Counted from the stretch's first letter, positions 27,343 through 37,592 are shown. The stretch: DNA of 64,000 nucleotides from Dyadobacter sp. CY312 (GCF_021390535.1 NZ_JAJUXG010000014.1:124001-188000), one strand, 5' to 3'. Notes: generated from the sequence alone by a model not told the origin. Program-made: numbers and translations.

Positions 27343-30300
27343 ATGCAACGTAAACTTCAAAAATCCGGGTTTTTCGGGCAATTCGTAAAACTTCAAACCT
27401 TCGGATTATTTCTTTTTGTATTCCACACCTGTATCCTTCCATGCAATGCACAGGCCCCCAAAACACGTATCAACATACAGTTGCTGGGACCTGAACAGGG
27501 GTTGCCCAGTCGAAATACACGCAGTCTGTCGCAGGATGGTCGCGGCTTTATGTGGGTTGGCACCGGCCAGGACCTTTGGCGGTACGATGGATATACATTT
27601 CAGAATTTTACAGGAATACTTACAAATTCCATCGGTAGCCATACGCTGATCAACCAGATCAGGACTGACTCCGGAGGTAACATCTGGGTAGCGCACAACA
27701 ATGGGGTCAGCATTATAGATCCTATTCATTTTACCTGCAAAACCATTGACCCCTCCCGGTATATCAAAGAAGTAGCTACCAAACAAAATCTGGATATTTT
27801 TTTTGACAAAAAGAACAATGCGTGGGTAGCACTTTCCTCTGGCAGACTGGTTAAACTCGATAAAAATGCTGTCCCCATTGCCTTGTATACGCCACCAACA
27901 GACTCTACAAATTCAATAAAAAGTGTGGTTACCAAGCTTTTAAGTGATGGCAAAAGTAATGTGTATGCATATAGTGAAGGTAATTTTCTGGATGTCATCG
28001 GTGAAAAGGCAAATTTAGTCCGCCGTATCACTTTACTGGGTTCAGATCTGTCAGCCAGAGAGTGGCATGTTACCGGTGTGGTACAATCCGGCACGGACGG
28101 GATAACCATTTATTACAATCACTTAGGCGACAAAAAGAGCCGAATGCGCAAATATTTCCTAAGTAAACAGACATTTGACCCATTGCTTGAAGCGGACACC
28201 CCTATCGTTCCCGATTTAACTTATCCGGATTCGAAAGATTACACGTGGTACACGACAAAGAAAGAAATTGGCTTTTTAAATCAAAAAACAGGTGAGTTCA
28301 TTCACCTGAACGACCGTCTCAGGCAAAAGTCAGGAGCTGGTATTTTTTTCTTCGCAACGTATCTGAGCTCCGACGATAGCTTTTGGATATCATGTGTCGA
28401 CGGTCTTTTTAAAATCACACTAACCGAAGAGGTTTTCAGAAAATACCTGAGTGTACCTTTGGAAAAGCCGGGCGATATTGGCAGCAGTATCCGGGGTATC
28501 ACCGAGGACAGCGAGGGGAAAATCTGGGTATGCTCGTATGGCTTTCAATCTGCCGGGGAGGTATATATGTTCCACCAGATCGACCCGATTACAGCAAGAG
28601 CCCGGCACATGGTGTTGCATCGTCCGAAGAATATCCCGGGGGAACATGTTATTCCATATAAAGTGCTGTTTGCAAAAAACCAGGTTTACGCCATTACAGA
28701 TGGTACCCAATTCATCAAAATCAATCCCGAAAGCGAGGAATACTACCCGGTTGAGTTTCCTTTTGTCAGTGGTCGCGGATTTACATCTTTTTATAAGTTG
28801 AATGACCATACTTTCTGGATGGGAACCTGGGGCGGAATGGCCATGACCGACACCAGAAATCTGAAACCTGTATTATTCAATGACCGTACTGGTCCGTATA
28901 TTAAAAATGTACGGATCAACCATTTTATGCCCTGGTCGCACAACCGGGTTTTGGTCAGCACCACCGATGGTCTGTACGTTTTAAACCACGATGGCACCAT
29001 TAACGAGCACTTTGGGCAAGATACCAAAGACAAAATCAAGTTGCCTGCGTTACAAATATTTCACAGCACCTGGTATGAAAATGCATTGTGGGCAGGATCG
29101 ACGCAAGGCTTGCTGCGCATTGACACAACTTTAAAAAAAGCACAGCTTTTTACTACCGAGGATGGCTTGCCAGATAACAACATCTACGCATGTTTGTCAG
29201 ATAAACGCGGAAATCTCTGGCTGAGTACGAACAGGGGTTTGTCGCGCTTTGATACCCGCACGCAAAAGTTTTACAACTACGGCATTTTGGACGGACTGCC
29301 GCATATGGAATTCAATCACGGGTCGTATCTCAAATCACGGAATGGTATGTTATATTTTGGCGGGTTGAACGGCATTGTTGCCTTTGATCCTTCACGGCTT
29401 GACACCACCGCACCAAAAGAGCATGGATTGCAGCTGATATCCTATTCAAAATACGATGCAGGGCAAAATAGAATAGATACACTTACAAACTATCAGCCGG
29501 GACGCGAGATCATTTTTAATCCCGGGGATCGCTTTTTTGCATTTTCATTCATGAGTCCCGACTACCACGACACTTCACTCAATCGATTTCGATATCAGCT
29601 GGAAGGATGGAACGATGACGGCTGGCATATTTTGGAAAATGGGAACAAGCTACTTTTGAACAGTCTGCCGTCGGGAGATTATAAGCTTCGGGTGCAGGTT
29701 TCCGTGGCAGGTGCAGACTGGGGAACAAATGAATGGCAGGCTACCGTCAAAGTGCTTGCACCCTGGTACAAATCGCCCTGGTTCTTTATTCTAAGCACGC
29801 TGTCTATTGGTTTTTTAATATACCTCTTTTACCAGTACCGGCTCAGGCAGATTCTGCACGTACAACAAATACGAAATGGTATCAGCGCCGACATGCATGA
29901 TGAGATTGGTGGTACGCTTAGCAGCATCACCTTTTACAGCCAGGCACTCTTGATGCAAATAGAAAAAAAGGAACATCAGCAGGTTGTACAGAAAATAAAA
30001 GAAAATGCCCAGCAAGTGCAGGAAGGTCTCAGCGATATTATCTGGAGTGTGAAAGCAGGAAGTGACGAGCTTCAGGATGTGTTTGCGCGTATGTTTCGGT
30101 TCGGCAGCGGAATTGCGGAATCCAAGGGTATTACTTTCAAATTCGAAACAGACCCCGGGCTTGAAAATAAAAAGCTCGATATGCAAACACGAAAAAATCT
30201 GTATCTCATATTCAAAGAAGCTATAAACAATGCCGCCAAGTATGCGGAATGCAGTGCTCTGAATGTCATAATCAATTACGAAAATGACGGTGTTATTATG

Positions 30301-30453
30301 ATAATCAGAGACAATGGTAGAGGGTTTGATCCTGCAAATGCCAGACAAGGAAACGGTCTGACAAATATGCAGCAGCGTGCAGCTCAGATGAAGGCTAAAC
30401 TTCTAATACAATCAGAGCGAGAAGGCGGTACAACCATTTCACTGACTTTCTAA
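27343..30453 (+). CDS. Beta-propeller sensor histidine kinase (Reg_prop, Y_Y_Y, HisKA_3, HATPase)
   Basis: A 1036-residue membrane kinase. A signal segment (about 15-37) precedes periplasmic propeller repeats of the Reg_prop type (LPSRNTRSLSQDGRGFMWVG, LPDNNIYACLSDKRGNLWL). A Y_Y_Y module (FRYQLEGWNDDGWH), one transmembrane helix near 815-835 (FFILSTLSIGFLIYLFYQY) and the kinase core follow. His852 lies in MHDEIGGTLSSI, with N-box KEAINNAAKYA, DNGRGF and GNGLTNM for ATP binding. The family is common in Bacteroidota glycan or envelope sensing. Its regulator is encoded 63 bp downstream. Confidence 0.94.
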   Translation: MQRKLQKSGFFGQFVKLQTFGLFLFVFHTCILPCNAQAPKTRINIQLLGPEQGLPSRNTRSLSQDGRGFMWVGTGQDLWRYDGYTFQNFTGILTNSIGSHTLINQIRTDSGGNIWVAHNNGVSIIDPIHFTCKTIDPSRYIKEVATKQNLDIFFDKKNNAWVALSSGRLVKLDKNAVPIALYTPPTDSTNSIKSVVTKLLSDGKSNVYAYSEGNFLDVIGEKANLVRRITLLGSDLSAREWHVTGVVQSGTDGITIYYNHLGDKKSRMRKYFLSKQTFDPLLEADTPIVPDLTYPDSKDYTWYTTKKEIGFLNQKTGEFIHLNDRLRQKSGAGIFFFATYLSSDDSFWISCVDGLFKITLTEEVFRKYLSVPLEKPGDIGSSIRGITEDSEGKIWVCSYGFQSAGEVYMFHQIDPITARARHMVLHRPKNIPGEHVIPYKVLFAKNQVYAITDGTQFIKINPESEEYYPVEFPFVSGRGFTSFYKLNDHTFWMGTWGGMAMTDTRNLKPVLFNDRTGPYIKNVRINHFMPWSHNRVLVSTTDGLYVLNHDGTINEHFGQDTKDKIKLPALQIFHSTWYENALWAGSTQGLLRIDTTLKKAQLFTTEDGLPDNNIYACLSDKRGNLWLSTNRGLSRFDTRTQKFYNYGILDGLPHMEFNHGSYLKSRNGMLYFGGLNGIVAFDPSRLDTTAPKEHGLQLISYSKYDAGQNRIDTLTNYQPGREIIFNPGDRFFAFSFMSPDYHDTSLNRFRYQLEGWNDDGWHILENGNKLLLNSLPSGDYKLRVQVSVAGADWGTNEWQATVKVLAPWYKSPWFFILSTLSIGFLIYLFYQYRLRQILHVQQIRNGISADMHDEIGGTLSSITFYSQALLMQIEKKEHQQVVQKIKENAQQVQEGLSDIIWSVKAGSDELQDVFARMFRFGSGIAESKGITFKFETDPGLENKKLDMQTRKNLYLIFKEAINNAAKYAECSALNVIINYENDGVIMIIRDNGRGFDPANARQGNGLTNMQQRAAQMKAKLLIQSEREGGTTISLTF

Positions 30454-30516
30454 ACTGAATTGGCATGGCAAGTATTTGCTATGTAATGCCAGTTTCAGAG
30501 TTCTTAAATTTGCGGC

Positions 30517-31149
30517 ATGAAATCAAGGATCATTATTTTCGACGATAACCAGGAAAGATTGAACAGTGTTGCGATGCTGCTGAATCTCTCCGCCAACTTT
30601 ACTTGCGAAGGCACCTTTCACAATGCCAATAATCTGTTAGCGGATATTACCAGCTCCAAACCCGATCTTGTACTCATGGACATCGGCATGCCTGGCACAA
30701 ATGGCATCGAAGCCACCCGGCTCGTACGAAAGCATTTTGGGGCATTACCTGTAATAATTCAAACAAACTTTGAAGAGGATGAACGCATTTTCGATAGTCT
30801 GCAAGCCGGAGCAAACGGATACCTTCTCAAAAAAACAAGTCCTGAAAGATTTCTCGAAAATTTGCGGGAAGCAATCGACGGCGGCGCTCCCATGACCGGC
30901 AGCATCGCCGTGAAGGTACTTCGCTATTTCTCCACCGAAACCCAAGCCAAAAAGGACTACCATTTAACCGAACGCGAAAAGCAGATATTAGGCTTTTTGG
31001 TTAAAGGTTACAGCTACAAATTGATCGCCGCCGAATGCGGAATAACCTACAACACGGTGAACAATCACATTCGCAATATCTACGACAAGCTTTATGTAAA
31101 CAGTGCAACCGAGGCGGTAAGTCTGGCAATTAAAGAGAGGTTGGTTTGA
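30517..31149 (+). CDS. NarL/LuxR-type response regulator
   Basis: A 210-residue cytoplasmic regulator. The receiver domain has acidic pocket FDDN near residue 9, phospho-acceptor Asp55 in LVLMDIGMPG and Lys in YLLKKTSPE. The C-terminal LuxR-type helix-turn-helix includes LTEREKQILGFLVKGYSYKL and YNTVNNHIRNIYDKL. It pairs with the propeller kinase just upstream. Targets are unknown. Confidence 0.94.
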   Translation: MKSRIIIFDDNQERLNSVAMLLNLSANFTCEGTFHNANNLLADITSSKPDLVLMDIGMPGTNGIEATRLVRKHFGALPVIIQTNFEEDERIFDSLQAGANGYLLKKTSPERFLENLREAIDGGAPMTGSIAVKVLRYFSTETQAKKDYHLTEREKQILGFLVKGYSYKLIAAECGITYNTVNNHIRNIYDKLYVNSATEAVSLAIKERLV

Positions 31150-31304
31150 TGTAGATTCGACCAAAAAGATATTACATAAATTTATAAATTACGCTGAGCA
31201 AGTGTGACGAGTTCTACAAGAACTTAACAGAAACCAGATCTTAAATAACAGATCGGAAGGTATCATAGATATATCTTTAGGATCTAATGCGATTCTGTCA
31301 AAAT

Positions 31305-31994
31305 CTAAATCAGACGTTTAACCAGCTCGGCCATAACCTCCATTTTCTTTTTATCAAACCTGTGTGCGGGACCGGACAGCCCGATTACTGATATGATCCT
31401 GTCCTTATAAAAATATGGTACAGCTATACAATTGAGTTCTTTTTCATATTCCTCCAAATCCATTGCATAACCCCTATCGAGTATCCCCTGCATTTCATTT
31501 TCCTGAAGTCTGATTTCATTTTCGTTCCCCCCTTTGTATACACTATTGGATAAATGTGGAGAATAGGCCATGAATACTTTCCCGATCGCCGTATGCTTCA
31601 TTTCATATTCTTTACCCAATTCCAGAGAAATCCTCAATGATCTGTTGGGCTCACATTTCCATTCATACCGAAAGTAGCTGCCCATCTGTATTGCCATGAA
31701 GGATGTCTCACCGCTTTCGGCAGTCAGCTTTTCCATCATTGGCTTTAAATCACTTCGCAATTGATGGTAAGGGATATCGGAAAAATCCAGGTGGCGGATT
31801 TTCGAAGTTATCCGGTAACGAGGGGTTAGCTCATCCTGTTCAACATAGCCTGATTCTTTTAGACTGGCAAGGAAATTATGTACAGTCGTTTTCTGTAAAC
31901 CTAACGCCTGAGCAATATCGTTCAGCCGGACCGTGTTCCCGTTGGCGGCTATATATTCCAGAATATCGAATGTCCTTTTGACGGATTGAATCAT
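31305..31994 (-). CDS. IclR family transcriptional regulator
   Basis: A 229-residue regulator with an N-terminal winged helix (RLNDIAQALGLQKTTVHNFL) and an IclR effector domain (about 75-229) that includes AIGKVFMAYSP and CIAVPYFYKDRIISVIGLSG. IclR proteins often control small-molecule catabolism. It is divergent from the aldo/keto reductase gene 100 bp away, which is its likely target (inference). Confidence 0.92.
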   Translation of the reverse strand: MIQSVKRTFDILEYIAANGNTVRLNDIAQALGLQKTTVHNFLASLKESGYVEQDELTPRYRITSKIRHLDFSDIPYHQLRSDLKPMMEKLTAESGETSFMAIQMGSYFRYEWKCEPNRSLRISLELGKEYEMKHTAIGKVFMAYSPHLSNSVYKGGNENEIRLQENEMQGILDRGYAMDLEEYEKELNCIAVPYFYKDRIISVIGLSGPAHRFDKKKMEVMAELVKRLI

Positions 31995-32094
31995 TTGTTC
32001 AACAGTATTGAATTATATAACATTAACTACTCATGTACGCCTGATTATTTCCAAAAATACATCAATTTTGAAGCGACAGTAACAAATTTCAAAA

Positions 32095-33045
32095 ATGAAA
32101 AAAGTAACATTAGGAACAACAGGATTACAGGTGGCTCCAATCAATTTCGGCGGCAATGTATTCGGATGGACTTTGAATGAGAAAGAGTCCTTTGATATTT
32201 TAGATGCATTCGTAGCAGCAGGTTTCAATTTTATTGATACTGCCGACACATATTCGTTTTGGGTACCAGGCAACACCGGCGGAGAATCCGAAGCTATTAT
32301 CGGTAAATGGATGAAAGAGCGTGGCAACCGTCAGGACATGGTTATCGCCACCAAAGTAGGCTTCCAAAACAACGAAAGACCAGCCGATATCAGCAAAGGA
32401 AATATCATCAAAACAGTAGAGGAGTCCTTACAGCGCCTGCAGACAGATTTTATAGATCTGTATTATACGCACATCGATGACGGAAAAACGCCGGTAGAAG
32501 AATCCATGGAAGCGCATGCACAGCTGGTCAAAGAGGGAAAAGTGAGGCATATCGGCGCGTCTAACCTAAGCGTTGAAAATCTTGTTTCTTCGATGGAATA
32601 TGCAAAAAAACAGGGTACTGCGGCTTATGAAGTCTATCAGCCTCATTATAATCTGATCGAACGAGGCGAATTTGAAACAAAATACGCCCCTATTATAGAT
32701 CAATATAATTTATCGGTACTTCCTTATTATTCGCTTGCTTCCGGATTTTTGACTGGCAAATACCGTTCAGCGGATGATCTTGGGAAAAGTCCTCGCGGTG
32801 GTGGCGCTACACAATATCTGAACGAAAAAGGTTTAGGTATCTTATCAGCACTGGACAAGGTCTCTGCCAAGCATGATACAAAACCTGCCACAATTGCATT
32901 GGCCTGGCTACTTAATCAGCCACATGTAGTTGCACCGATTGTGAGCGCAACGTCAAAAGAACAATTAGCAGTTTTGACCGACGCGCCGAATATCGTTTTG
33001 GATAGCGGCGACCTGGAAATATTGGATCAGGCCAGCGCCTATTAA
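32095..33045 (+). CDS. Aldo/keto reductase
   Basis: A 316-residue NADPH-dependent oxidoreductase with a TIM barrel. Visible are NFIDTADTYSFW with catalytic Asp and Tyr, the lysine in VIATKVGFQ, YYTHIDDGKTPVEE and the cofactor-binding tail near PIVSATSKEQL. Substrates in this family are diverse carbonyls, so none is assigned. Control by the divergent IclR regulator is likely. A strong hairpin terminator follows at 33061. Confidence 0.93.
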   Translation: MKKVTLGTTGLQVAPINFGGNVFGWTLNEKESFDILDAFVAAGFNFIDTADTYSFWVPGNTGGESEAIIGKWMKERGNRQDMVIATKVGFQNNERPADISKGNIIKTVEESLQRLQTDFIDLYYTHIDDGKTPVEESMEAHAQLVKEGKVRHIGASNLSVENLVSSMEYAKKQGTAAYEVYQPHYNLIERGEFETKYAPIIDQYNLSVLPYYSLASGFLTGKYRSADDLGKSPRGGGATQYLNEKGLGILSALDKVSAKHDTKPATIALAWLLNQPHVVAPIVSATSKEQLAVLTDAPNIVLDSGDLEILDQASAY

Positions 33046-33060
33046 CAAAAAGTGAAAGAT

Positions 33061-33104
33061 CAATTCCGGCACATCATCTTGCTTGATATGCCGGAATTGT
33101 TTTT
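33061..33104 (+). terminator. Rho-independent terminator after aldo/keto reductase
   Basis: Arms CAATTCCGGCA and TGCCGGAATTG form an 11-bp stem followed by TTTTT, 16 bp past the stop codon. Confidence 0.8.
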
Positions 33105-33142
33105 ATCAACAATAATCTTCAAGGAAGACTACGACGTCCACA

Positions 33143-34192
33143 TTATCGCTTGAAAGGATCCCAAAATGGGAGTAACGAAAACCCAACCTGCACGAACGGC
33201 GTCGCACCGGTCTTGTTCTTAATGAGATAATCATTTTGTTTAGCCCCTACTCTGAAAATCCTGGATTGGAGTGTTGAATTCAGCCCCGCCGAGAAGCTTA
33301 AAACCGCTTTTTTTGTAAGCCTGTGCTCGAACATAAGTCCGGACTTTAATTCCGTTGTAGCAAATGTCATACGGTGCGGCAATATTGGACTGGGTCCGTC
33401 AAACCCAAAAAACGAATTGTTACCAGCCATTTCACTGAAAGCACTCAAAGAATTTCTTTTGCCTATCGTCTTCCGCAGAGCAACACGGTAAGGCAGGTCT
33501 GCCAACAGATAAACATCCAGCTCCTTAAATTTATGTGAATAGCTGATCAGTGGAATGAAAGGCGTTAATGAAGAAGGGTCAATATTAAGTACTACTCCAA
33601 CCGTCATGTTTGTGTTTTCCCTCCGGATAACGGGCACTGTAAGAACCCCAAGGAACCGTAATTGCTTGCTTGCAAAATCAGGATTAAAAATCCCTCCGAC
33701 AGATCCTGTAAGCGAAACAGGAATATTAAATATGGTATCCCGTCTGTTGAAACTTGCGGCCAGGTTAATCATCGGAACATAACGCGTTTCCTCCGATACC
33801 GAATATTCGGGGTTTTGAGTGGTGATCTGATTCAGGTCGAAAAATTGATGGACAAAGCCCACGCTTGCAACTACGATGTTTTTATTTTGTGTCAATATGG
33901 GAATATTCATGTTGACGGTCGTTCTGGACATGCGCATGCGTCCACTGAAGAAGTCGCTGCCATAAAGTTTAGACCGGAAATTTCCCTCAGCGCTGCTTTG
34001 ATGGGTTACGGTAAGCTGACGTATTCGAGGATAAATCAAAGCTGCTTCGTCGATACGGACCGACCGGATGGAGTCGATCATTTTTCGCTTCATATCAGCC
34101 ATCATTTTTTGCCTTACCGGGTCTGCGTGCTCCTGCGCCCTTACGTATCCCGAGACAGCTAATAAAAAAAACAAAACTTTCATGTTACGCAT
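33143..34192 (-). CDS. Predicted outer-membrane beta-barrel protein
   Basis: A 349-residue protein with a signal peptide (VLFFLLAVSGYVRAQ). The mature part alternates hydrophobic and polar residues, as in NIVVASVGFVHQFFDL and VSLTGSVGGIF, and ends PFVQVGFSLLPFWDPFKR, consistent with a small outer-membrane barrel of the DUF6268 kind (family call uncertain). It faces the aldo/keto reductase gene tail to tail. No function can be assigned. Confidence 0.65.
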   Translation of the reverse strand: MRNMKVLFFLLAVSGYVRAQEHADPVRQKMMADMKRKMIDSIRSVRIDEAALIYPRIRQLTVTHQSSAEGNFRSKLYGSDFFSGRMRMSRTTVNMNIPILTQNKNIVVASVGFVHQFFDLNQITTQNPEYSVSEETRYVPMINLAASFNRRDTIFNIPVSLTGSVGGIFNPDFASKQLRFLGVLTVPVIRRENTNMTVGVVLNIDPSSLTPFIPLISYSHKFKELDVYLLADLPYRVALRKTIGKRNSLSAFSEMAGNNSFFGFDGPSPILPHRMTFATTELKSGLMFEHRLTKKAVLSFSAGLNSTLQSRIFRVGAKQNDYLIKNKTGATPFVQVGFSLLPFWDPFKR

Positions 34193-34601
34193 AGTACTTG
34201 GTTATAAATATTTAATAATTGGAGTTCCATTGGTTGCCGTAAACAACAGTCCACCATTCTTCGACAGCCATCAGCCATCTGGCTTAAAAATGGGAATACC
34301 TCATCCGAAGGCATACTGTTACATGGCTAATGAGCAGAAGACTTAATAAGTCCTTCTCTAGGCCAAAATTTGCCGTTTAAATAGCAGTACAGAAGTTGTT
34401 TAAGCGCGAAGCGGACAAAAGAGGAAATAAGCCGACATGAAGCGATACGAAAGGGCAGAAACTAGTGCTGAGAGCCTTTAACGGGATATATGTCCCACAA
34501 TCCCGACGATCTGCACTGAGCGTTATTAGACTGCATGAAATTTCCATCTCAACAATGAACACGCACTGGGCAGTCACCAATTTACAAAAAGCCAGTCTCT
34601 C
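34193..34601. other. Intergenic stretch without recognised gene
   Basis: About 410 bases between the barrel protein start and the end of the LytTR regulator gene. All frames are broken or yield low-complexity shadows. It presumably contains the barrel-gene promoter. I see no repeat or RNA. Confidence 0.5.
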
Positions 34602-35360
34602 TCAGGAACCGGCCAGCCATTTGAGAAAACCAGGAGCCCTCTCCTTACTAACTGTTATTACATCGTTTATTTGAACAGAAATAGTTATTGACAACTTTCT
34701 CGAGAATATACTGGAAGCATTGACGATCGCTTTTCGGTTAACAAGTATTTGTCTGTTAACCCGGAAGAAATCATCACCGACAATTTCTTCAAGCTCGTCA
34801 AGACTTTTGGCAGGATAATGTTTGTCCTGCTTAAAAGTTATCAAGTGTACCATTCCGTTATCGAGGCGAAAAAAGGCAATATCATCGATTTTCAAAGGTT
34901 TGATCGTATCTCGGTATTGTATCAGCAACGACGATGGTTTTGGAGATTTTATTCCTGACAAAAGCCTCTTTATGGATTCATACTGCCCAGCAAGTCCGTC
35001 ATTATTGGTTTTTGTTAATTTTTTGAATTTTTGTAGCGACGCCTCAACCGACTCGGTCGAAAAAGGTTTGAGGATGTAATCAATTCCGTTTGCGTGAAAT
35101 GCGTTGAGTGCATATTCATCATAGGCGGTGCAAAAAATTACCGGCACAAATTCACTTCCCAGAATTTCAAAGCTGAGCCCATCACCCAATTGAATATCGC
35201 TGAATATCAGATCAGGTGCCGGTTGGGATGAAAACCACTTTTTACCTTCTTCCACTGATTTGAGAATCGCTGCGATTTCAATTGAAGGATCCAATTGCAA
35301 CAGGGTTTGCGACAGATCCAAGGCAAGTGCTTTCTCGTCTTCTATAATGACTATTCTCAT
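34602..35360 (-). CDS. LytTR-type response regulator
   Basis: A 252-residue regulator with a CheY-like receiver (IEDEKALALD at the start, phospho-acceptor Asp55 in IFSDIQLGDG, Lys in YILKPFS) and a C-terminal LytTR DNA-binding domain (about 145-250; FFRVNRQILVNRKAIVNASS). Its ATG overlaps the kinase gene's stop by 4 bp, marking a classic two-gene two-component operon. Targets are unknown. Confidence 0.94.
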   Translation of the reverse strand: MRIVIIEDEKALALDLSQTLLQLDPSIEIAAILKSVEEGKKWFSSQPAPDLIFSDIQLGDGLSFEILGSEFVPVIFCTAYDEYALNAFHANGIDYILKPFSTESVEASLQKFKKLTKTNNDGLAGQYESIKRLLSGIKSPKPSSLLIQYRDTIKPLKIDDIAFFRLDNGMVHLITFKQDKHYPAKSLDELEEIVGDDFFRVNRQILVNRKAIVNASSIFSRKLSITISVQINDVITVSKERAPGFLKWLAGS

Positions 35361-36394
35361 TTCGCCAGAATTCTAATGGTAACAGTGAAATATTCGTTGT
35401 TGGAGGTAATACGTATGTCTTCGCTTCCCATAAACACATAACGCTCGGAAAGATTTGAAAGCCCATATCCCGTTGACGGTTCTTTATATCTACGTGGTTG
35501 CATGTTGTTAGATATAGTCAGGTAATTGTCTAGTTGCTCAATTTTTATATGAATGGGACGGTCTTCTGTTAAATCATTATGTTTGAGAACGTTTTCGACC
35601 AGCGGTTGCAACGAGAAATAAGGCAAATACCGTGTGTTCGCTGTTTGTTGGTCAACCGATACGGAAAAGCTAAGTGCCGAACCAAACCTGACTTCCTGCA
35701 TTTTCAGGTAATCAAGGCAAAATTCCAGTTCATCCTTTAACAAGGCAGTAGTGGTGTTATGACTGGATATTGCTACCCTAAGAAAATTAGCCAGGTGGAT
35801 CAGATAACTTTCACCTTGCTTTACATCGACTTTATAAAGTGACTTTATCGTAGTAAGCGAGTTAAAAAGAAAATGCGGATGAATTTGCTGAATCAATAAT
35901 AGGTTTTTTGTCTCACTGGCACTGGCTTTCAGTTGAAGGTTTTCGATTTCACCCTGCACTCTTTCATGCTGTATAATGACGAATTTTTGCACGATCAAAA
36001 TCAATGAATTTAAAGCTGTAACGGCTACCAACGATGGCGCATAATCCCACAAATCATCAAAACCCTCGGACTCCCAGGATATTTTGGTAAATAAGGAGTA
36101 CAATAAGCGTGTCAGAATTCCGATAATGATTGATGCGGTAAAACTGAGTACGTAAAAATTTGCCGGAAGACGTTTACCAATCGATTTTTTATTACCCTGG
36201 AAAATCTTAAGCAATAGGAGATTGGTAAAACTCGTCGCAGAAAAAAACAGGAAAGTTTCAAAGAACCGATTTATGGCATTGCCTAAATCTTCAATAATGG
36301 AAAGCAGAAATATAAATATGATGATTGAAGACATCAAAGATAGGATCCAGTTCAATCTGACCAGGCTCTTAACAGGTAATTGATTTGCTGTCAC
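35357..36394 (-). CDS. LytS-like sensor histidine kinase (His_kinase family)
   Basis: A 345-residue membrane kinase. Four hydrophobic helices fill residues about 10-150. The phospho-acceptor motif is QIHPHFLFNSLTT, and the ATPase domain includes LPYFSLQPLVENVLKHN and the G-box YGLSNLSERY. The C-terminus is slightly short of a full HATPase domain but contains the expected motifs. It is encoded immediately upstream of its LytTR partner. Confidence 0.92.
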   Translation of the reverse strand: MTANQLPVKSLVRLNWILSLMSSIIIFIFLLSIIEDLGNAINRFFETFLFFSATSFTNLLLLKIFQGNKKSIGKRLPANFYVLSFTASIIIGILTRLLYSLFTKISWESEGFDDLWDYAPSLVAVTALNSLILIVQKFVIIQHERVQGEIENLQLKASASETKNLLLIQQIHPHFLFNSLTTIKSLYKVDVKQGESYLIHLANFLRVAISSHNTTTALLKDELEFCLDYLKMQEVRFGSALSFSVSVDQQTANTRYLPYFSLQPLVENVLKHNDLTEDRPIHIKIEQLDNYLTISNNMQPRRYKEPSTGYGLSNLSERYVFMGSEDIRITSNNEYFTVTIRILAK

Positions 36395-36691
36395 TGCATT
36401 AATCTAATTTGATGCGAATGTTTATTTTCCAAAAGTACATCTATCGATAACAATCATTTACTACTGCCAACATATTCCTCCCGATTACAGGTTGATTTCC
36501 AATATTCAACGAGACGAAAATCATCTCATTTTAGCTGCGCCCCATGTGTACGGAAGATTCAAATTTGACCAAAATGCGCCGAATTAAGTAATGACTCTCT
36601 TGCGAGCCGGACAAAATGCTCATTGAGCAGGTCAAAATCAGAATTAAGCAGAATATATGGTCTGGTATCCATCTAACCCGTCAAGGCATGT

Positions 36692-36880
36692 TTGGATTTC
36701 ACCTCTCAATATAGACCTGCAATAGGATATGCACTTCCGCTTATGGAAAGTATGAAACTATACGCACTTTATGGAGATTTACAAATTGATAACAACCTGA
36801 TCGAGAACGCTATTAGGCCAATTGCTCTGGGGCGGCGTAACTACCTCCTCTTCCAGGAAGCCCCACATAAAACAATAGCC
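36692..36880 (+). mobile_element. IS66-type transposase remnant
   Basis: About 60 residues of the C-terminal end of an IS66 TnpC transposase are readable: PAIGYALPLMESMKLYAL, then DLQIDNNLIENAIRPIALGR and RNYLLF. This is the well-known NN-x-x-EN-x-IRP-x-x-x-GR/K-N motif with its catalytic Glu. The first two-thirds of the gene and both ends of the element are missing, and the 36395-36691 stretch before it contains no readable frame. The fragment is a dead relic. Confidence 0.8.
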
Positions 36881-36906
36881 CATCCAGATTGACTGAACGG
36901 GCTATT
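36874..36906 (-). terminator. Hairpin terminator for the 36936-37382 gene
   Basis: Arms AATAGCCC and GGGCTATT form an 8-bp stem. Read on the minus strand it follows the stop of the SnoaL-like gene by 30 bp and is trailed by a T-rich GTTTTA tract. Confidence 0.6.
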
Positions 36907-36935
36907 AACAAAATAACGGTTGTTATTACGGTGTA

Positions 36936-37382
36936 CTATTGTGGCTGGTTATATTCATACCAGGCAATTTTCCAATTTCCATTTACTTTTTTCACTACAA
37001 AGATCTCGCGGTAGCTGGCCGGGATAGTTTGACCTGTTGCGTTAATCAATGTTGTTCCGGATGAATGCGATCTGACATATCCATATTCGCCGTCAACAAC
37101 GACTTCGTCAATGTTAAAGGTAAGATTAAGCTTAATTGCAGAAAAGACACTCGTATAAACATCTTTAATGACAGCGCTGCCGATGGCAGTCGGCGAATCC
37201 GGGGCCATCAGCACACCATCCGTAGTAAAGGCTGCTGACACAGCGGCCGGATCTGAAGCAGTAACTGCGCTGGCATGCGTTGAAGTTATCAAGGAGTTGA
37301 TAGCCAGCCTGTCCGCATCCGTTGAAGTAGCAGACTTGTTTTCGATCGTTAGAGTACTTTGTGCCTGGTTTAACGTCCCCAT
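36936..37382 (-). CDS. SnoaL/SgcJ-like NTF2-fold protein
   Basis: A 148-residue protein of the NTF2-like superfamily, SgcJ/EcaC type. Visible are AINSLITSTHASAVTASDPA, AAFTTDGVLMAPDSPTAIG and FVVKKVNGNWKIAWYEYNQP, the usual cone-fold elements. There is no signal peptide. Members are small hydrolases, isomerases or binding proteins of mostly unknown substrate. A paralogous gene lies at 40788-41183, and both have the same 45-bp upstream element (37535-37580 here), suggesting shared regulation. Confidence 0.85.
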   Translation of the reverse strand: MGTLNQAQSTLTIENKSATSTDADRLAINSLITSTHASAVTASDPAAVSAAFTTDGVLMAPDSPTAIGSAVIKDVYTSVFSAIKLNLTFNIDEVVVDGEYGYVRSHSSGTTLINATGQTIPASYREIFVVKKVNGNWKIAWYEYNQPQ

Positions 37383-37534
37383 TTTATTCTAGATGTACCT
37401 TGCAATTTTCATTTGATCATCTGCCTTTTTCTGTACACGAGAGACCCGCGAAAGCGACTGCCAATAAGAGCGAATTTTTTTTCATTTCTTTTATTTTTTG
37501 TTTGTGATACGAAGGTCACGCACATTACCGGTAT

Positions 37535-37580
37535 GCACCCATAAACAACTTTAAGAAGCAGCCTTAACATTGTTTAAGAT
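37535..37580 (-). promoter_or_regulatory. 45-bp upstream element, copy A
   Basis: On the + strand it reads ACCCATAAACAAC, then TTTAAGA-N5-CCTTAA and a distal AAG. The same block occurs at 41291 and, inverted, at 42066, each pointing at a gene start in the same orientation. The inner TTTAAGA/TCTTAAA inverted repeat looks like an operator. This copy is about 150 bp upstream of the SnoaL-like gene. Confidence 0.65.
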
Positions 37581-37592
37581 TCAGTATTGATT

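Noticed and set aside
29815..30348. 177-codon minus-strand frame inside the propeller kinase gene
   Set aside because: It lies opposite the conserved kinase core and has no recognisable motif.
34377..34580. 67-codon minus-strand frame in the gap before the LytTR gene
   Set aside because: No motif, no plausible start context, and the codon pattern looks random.
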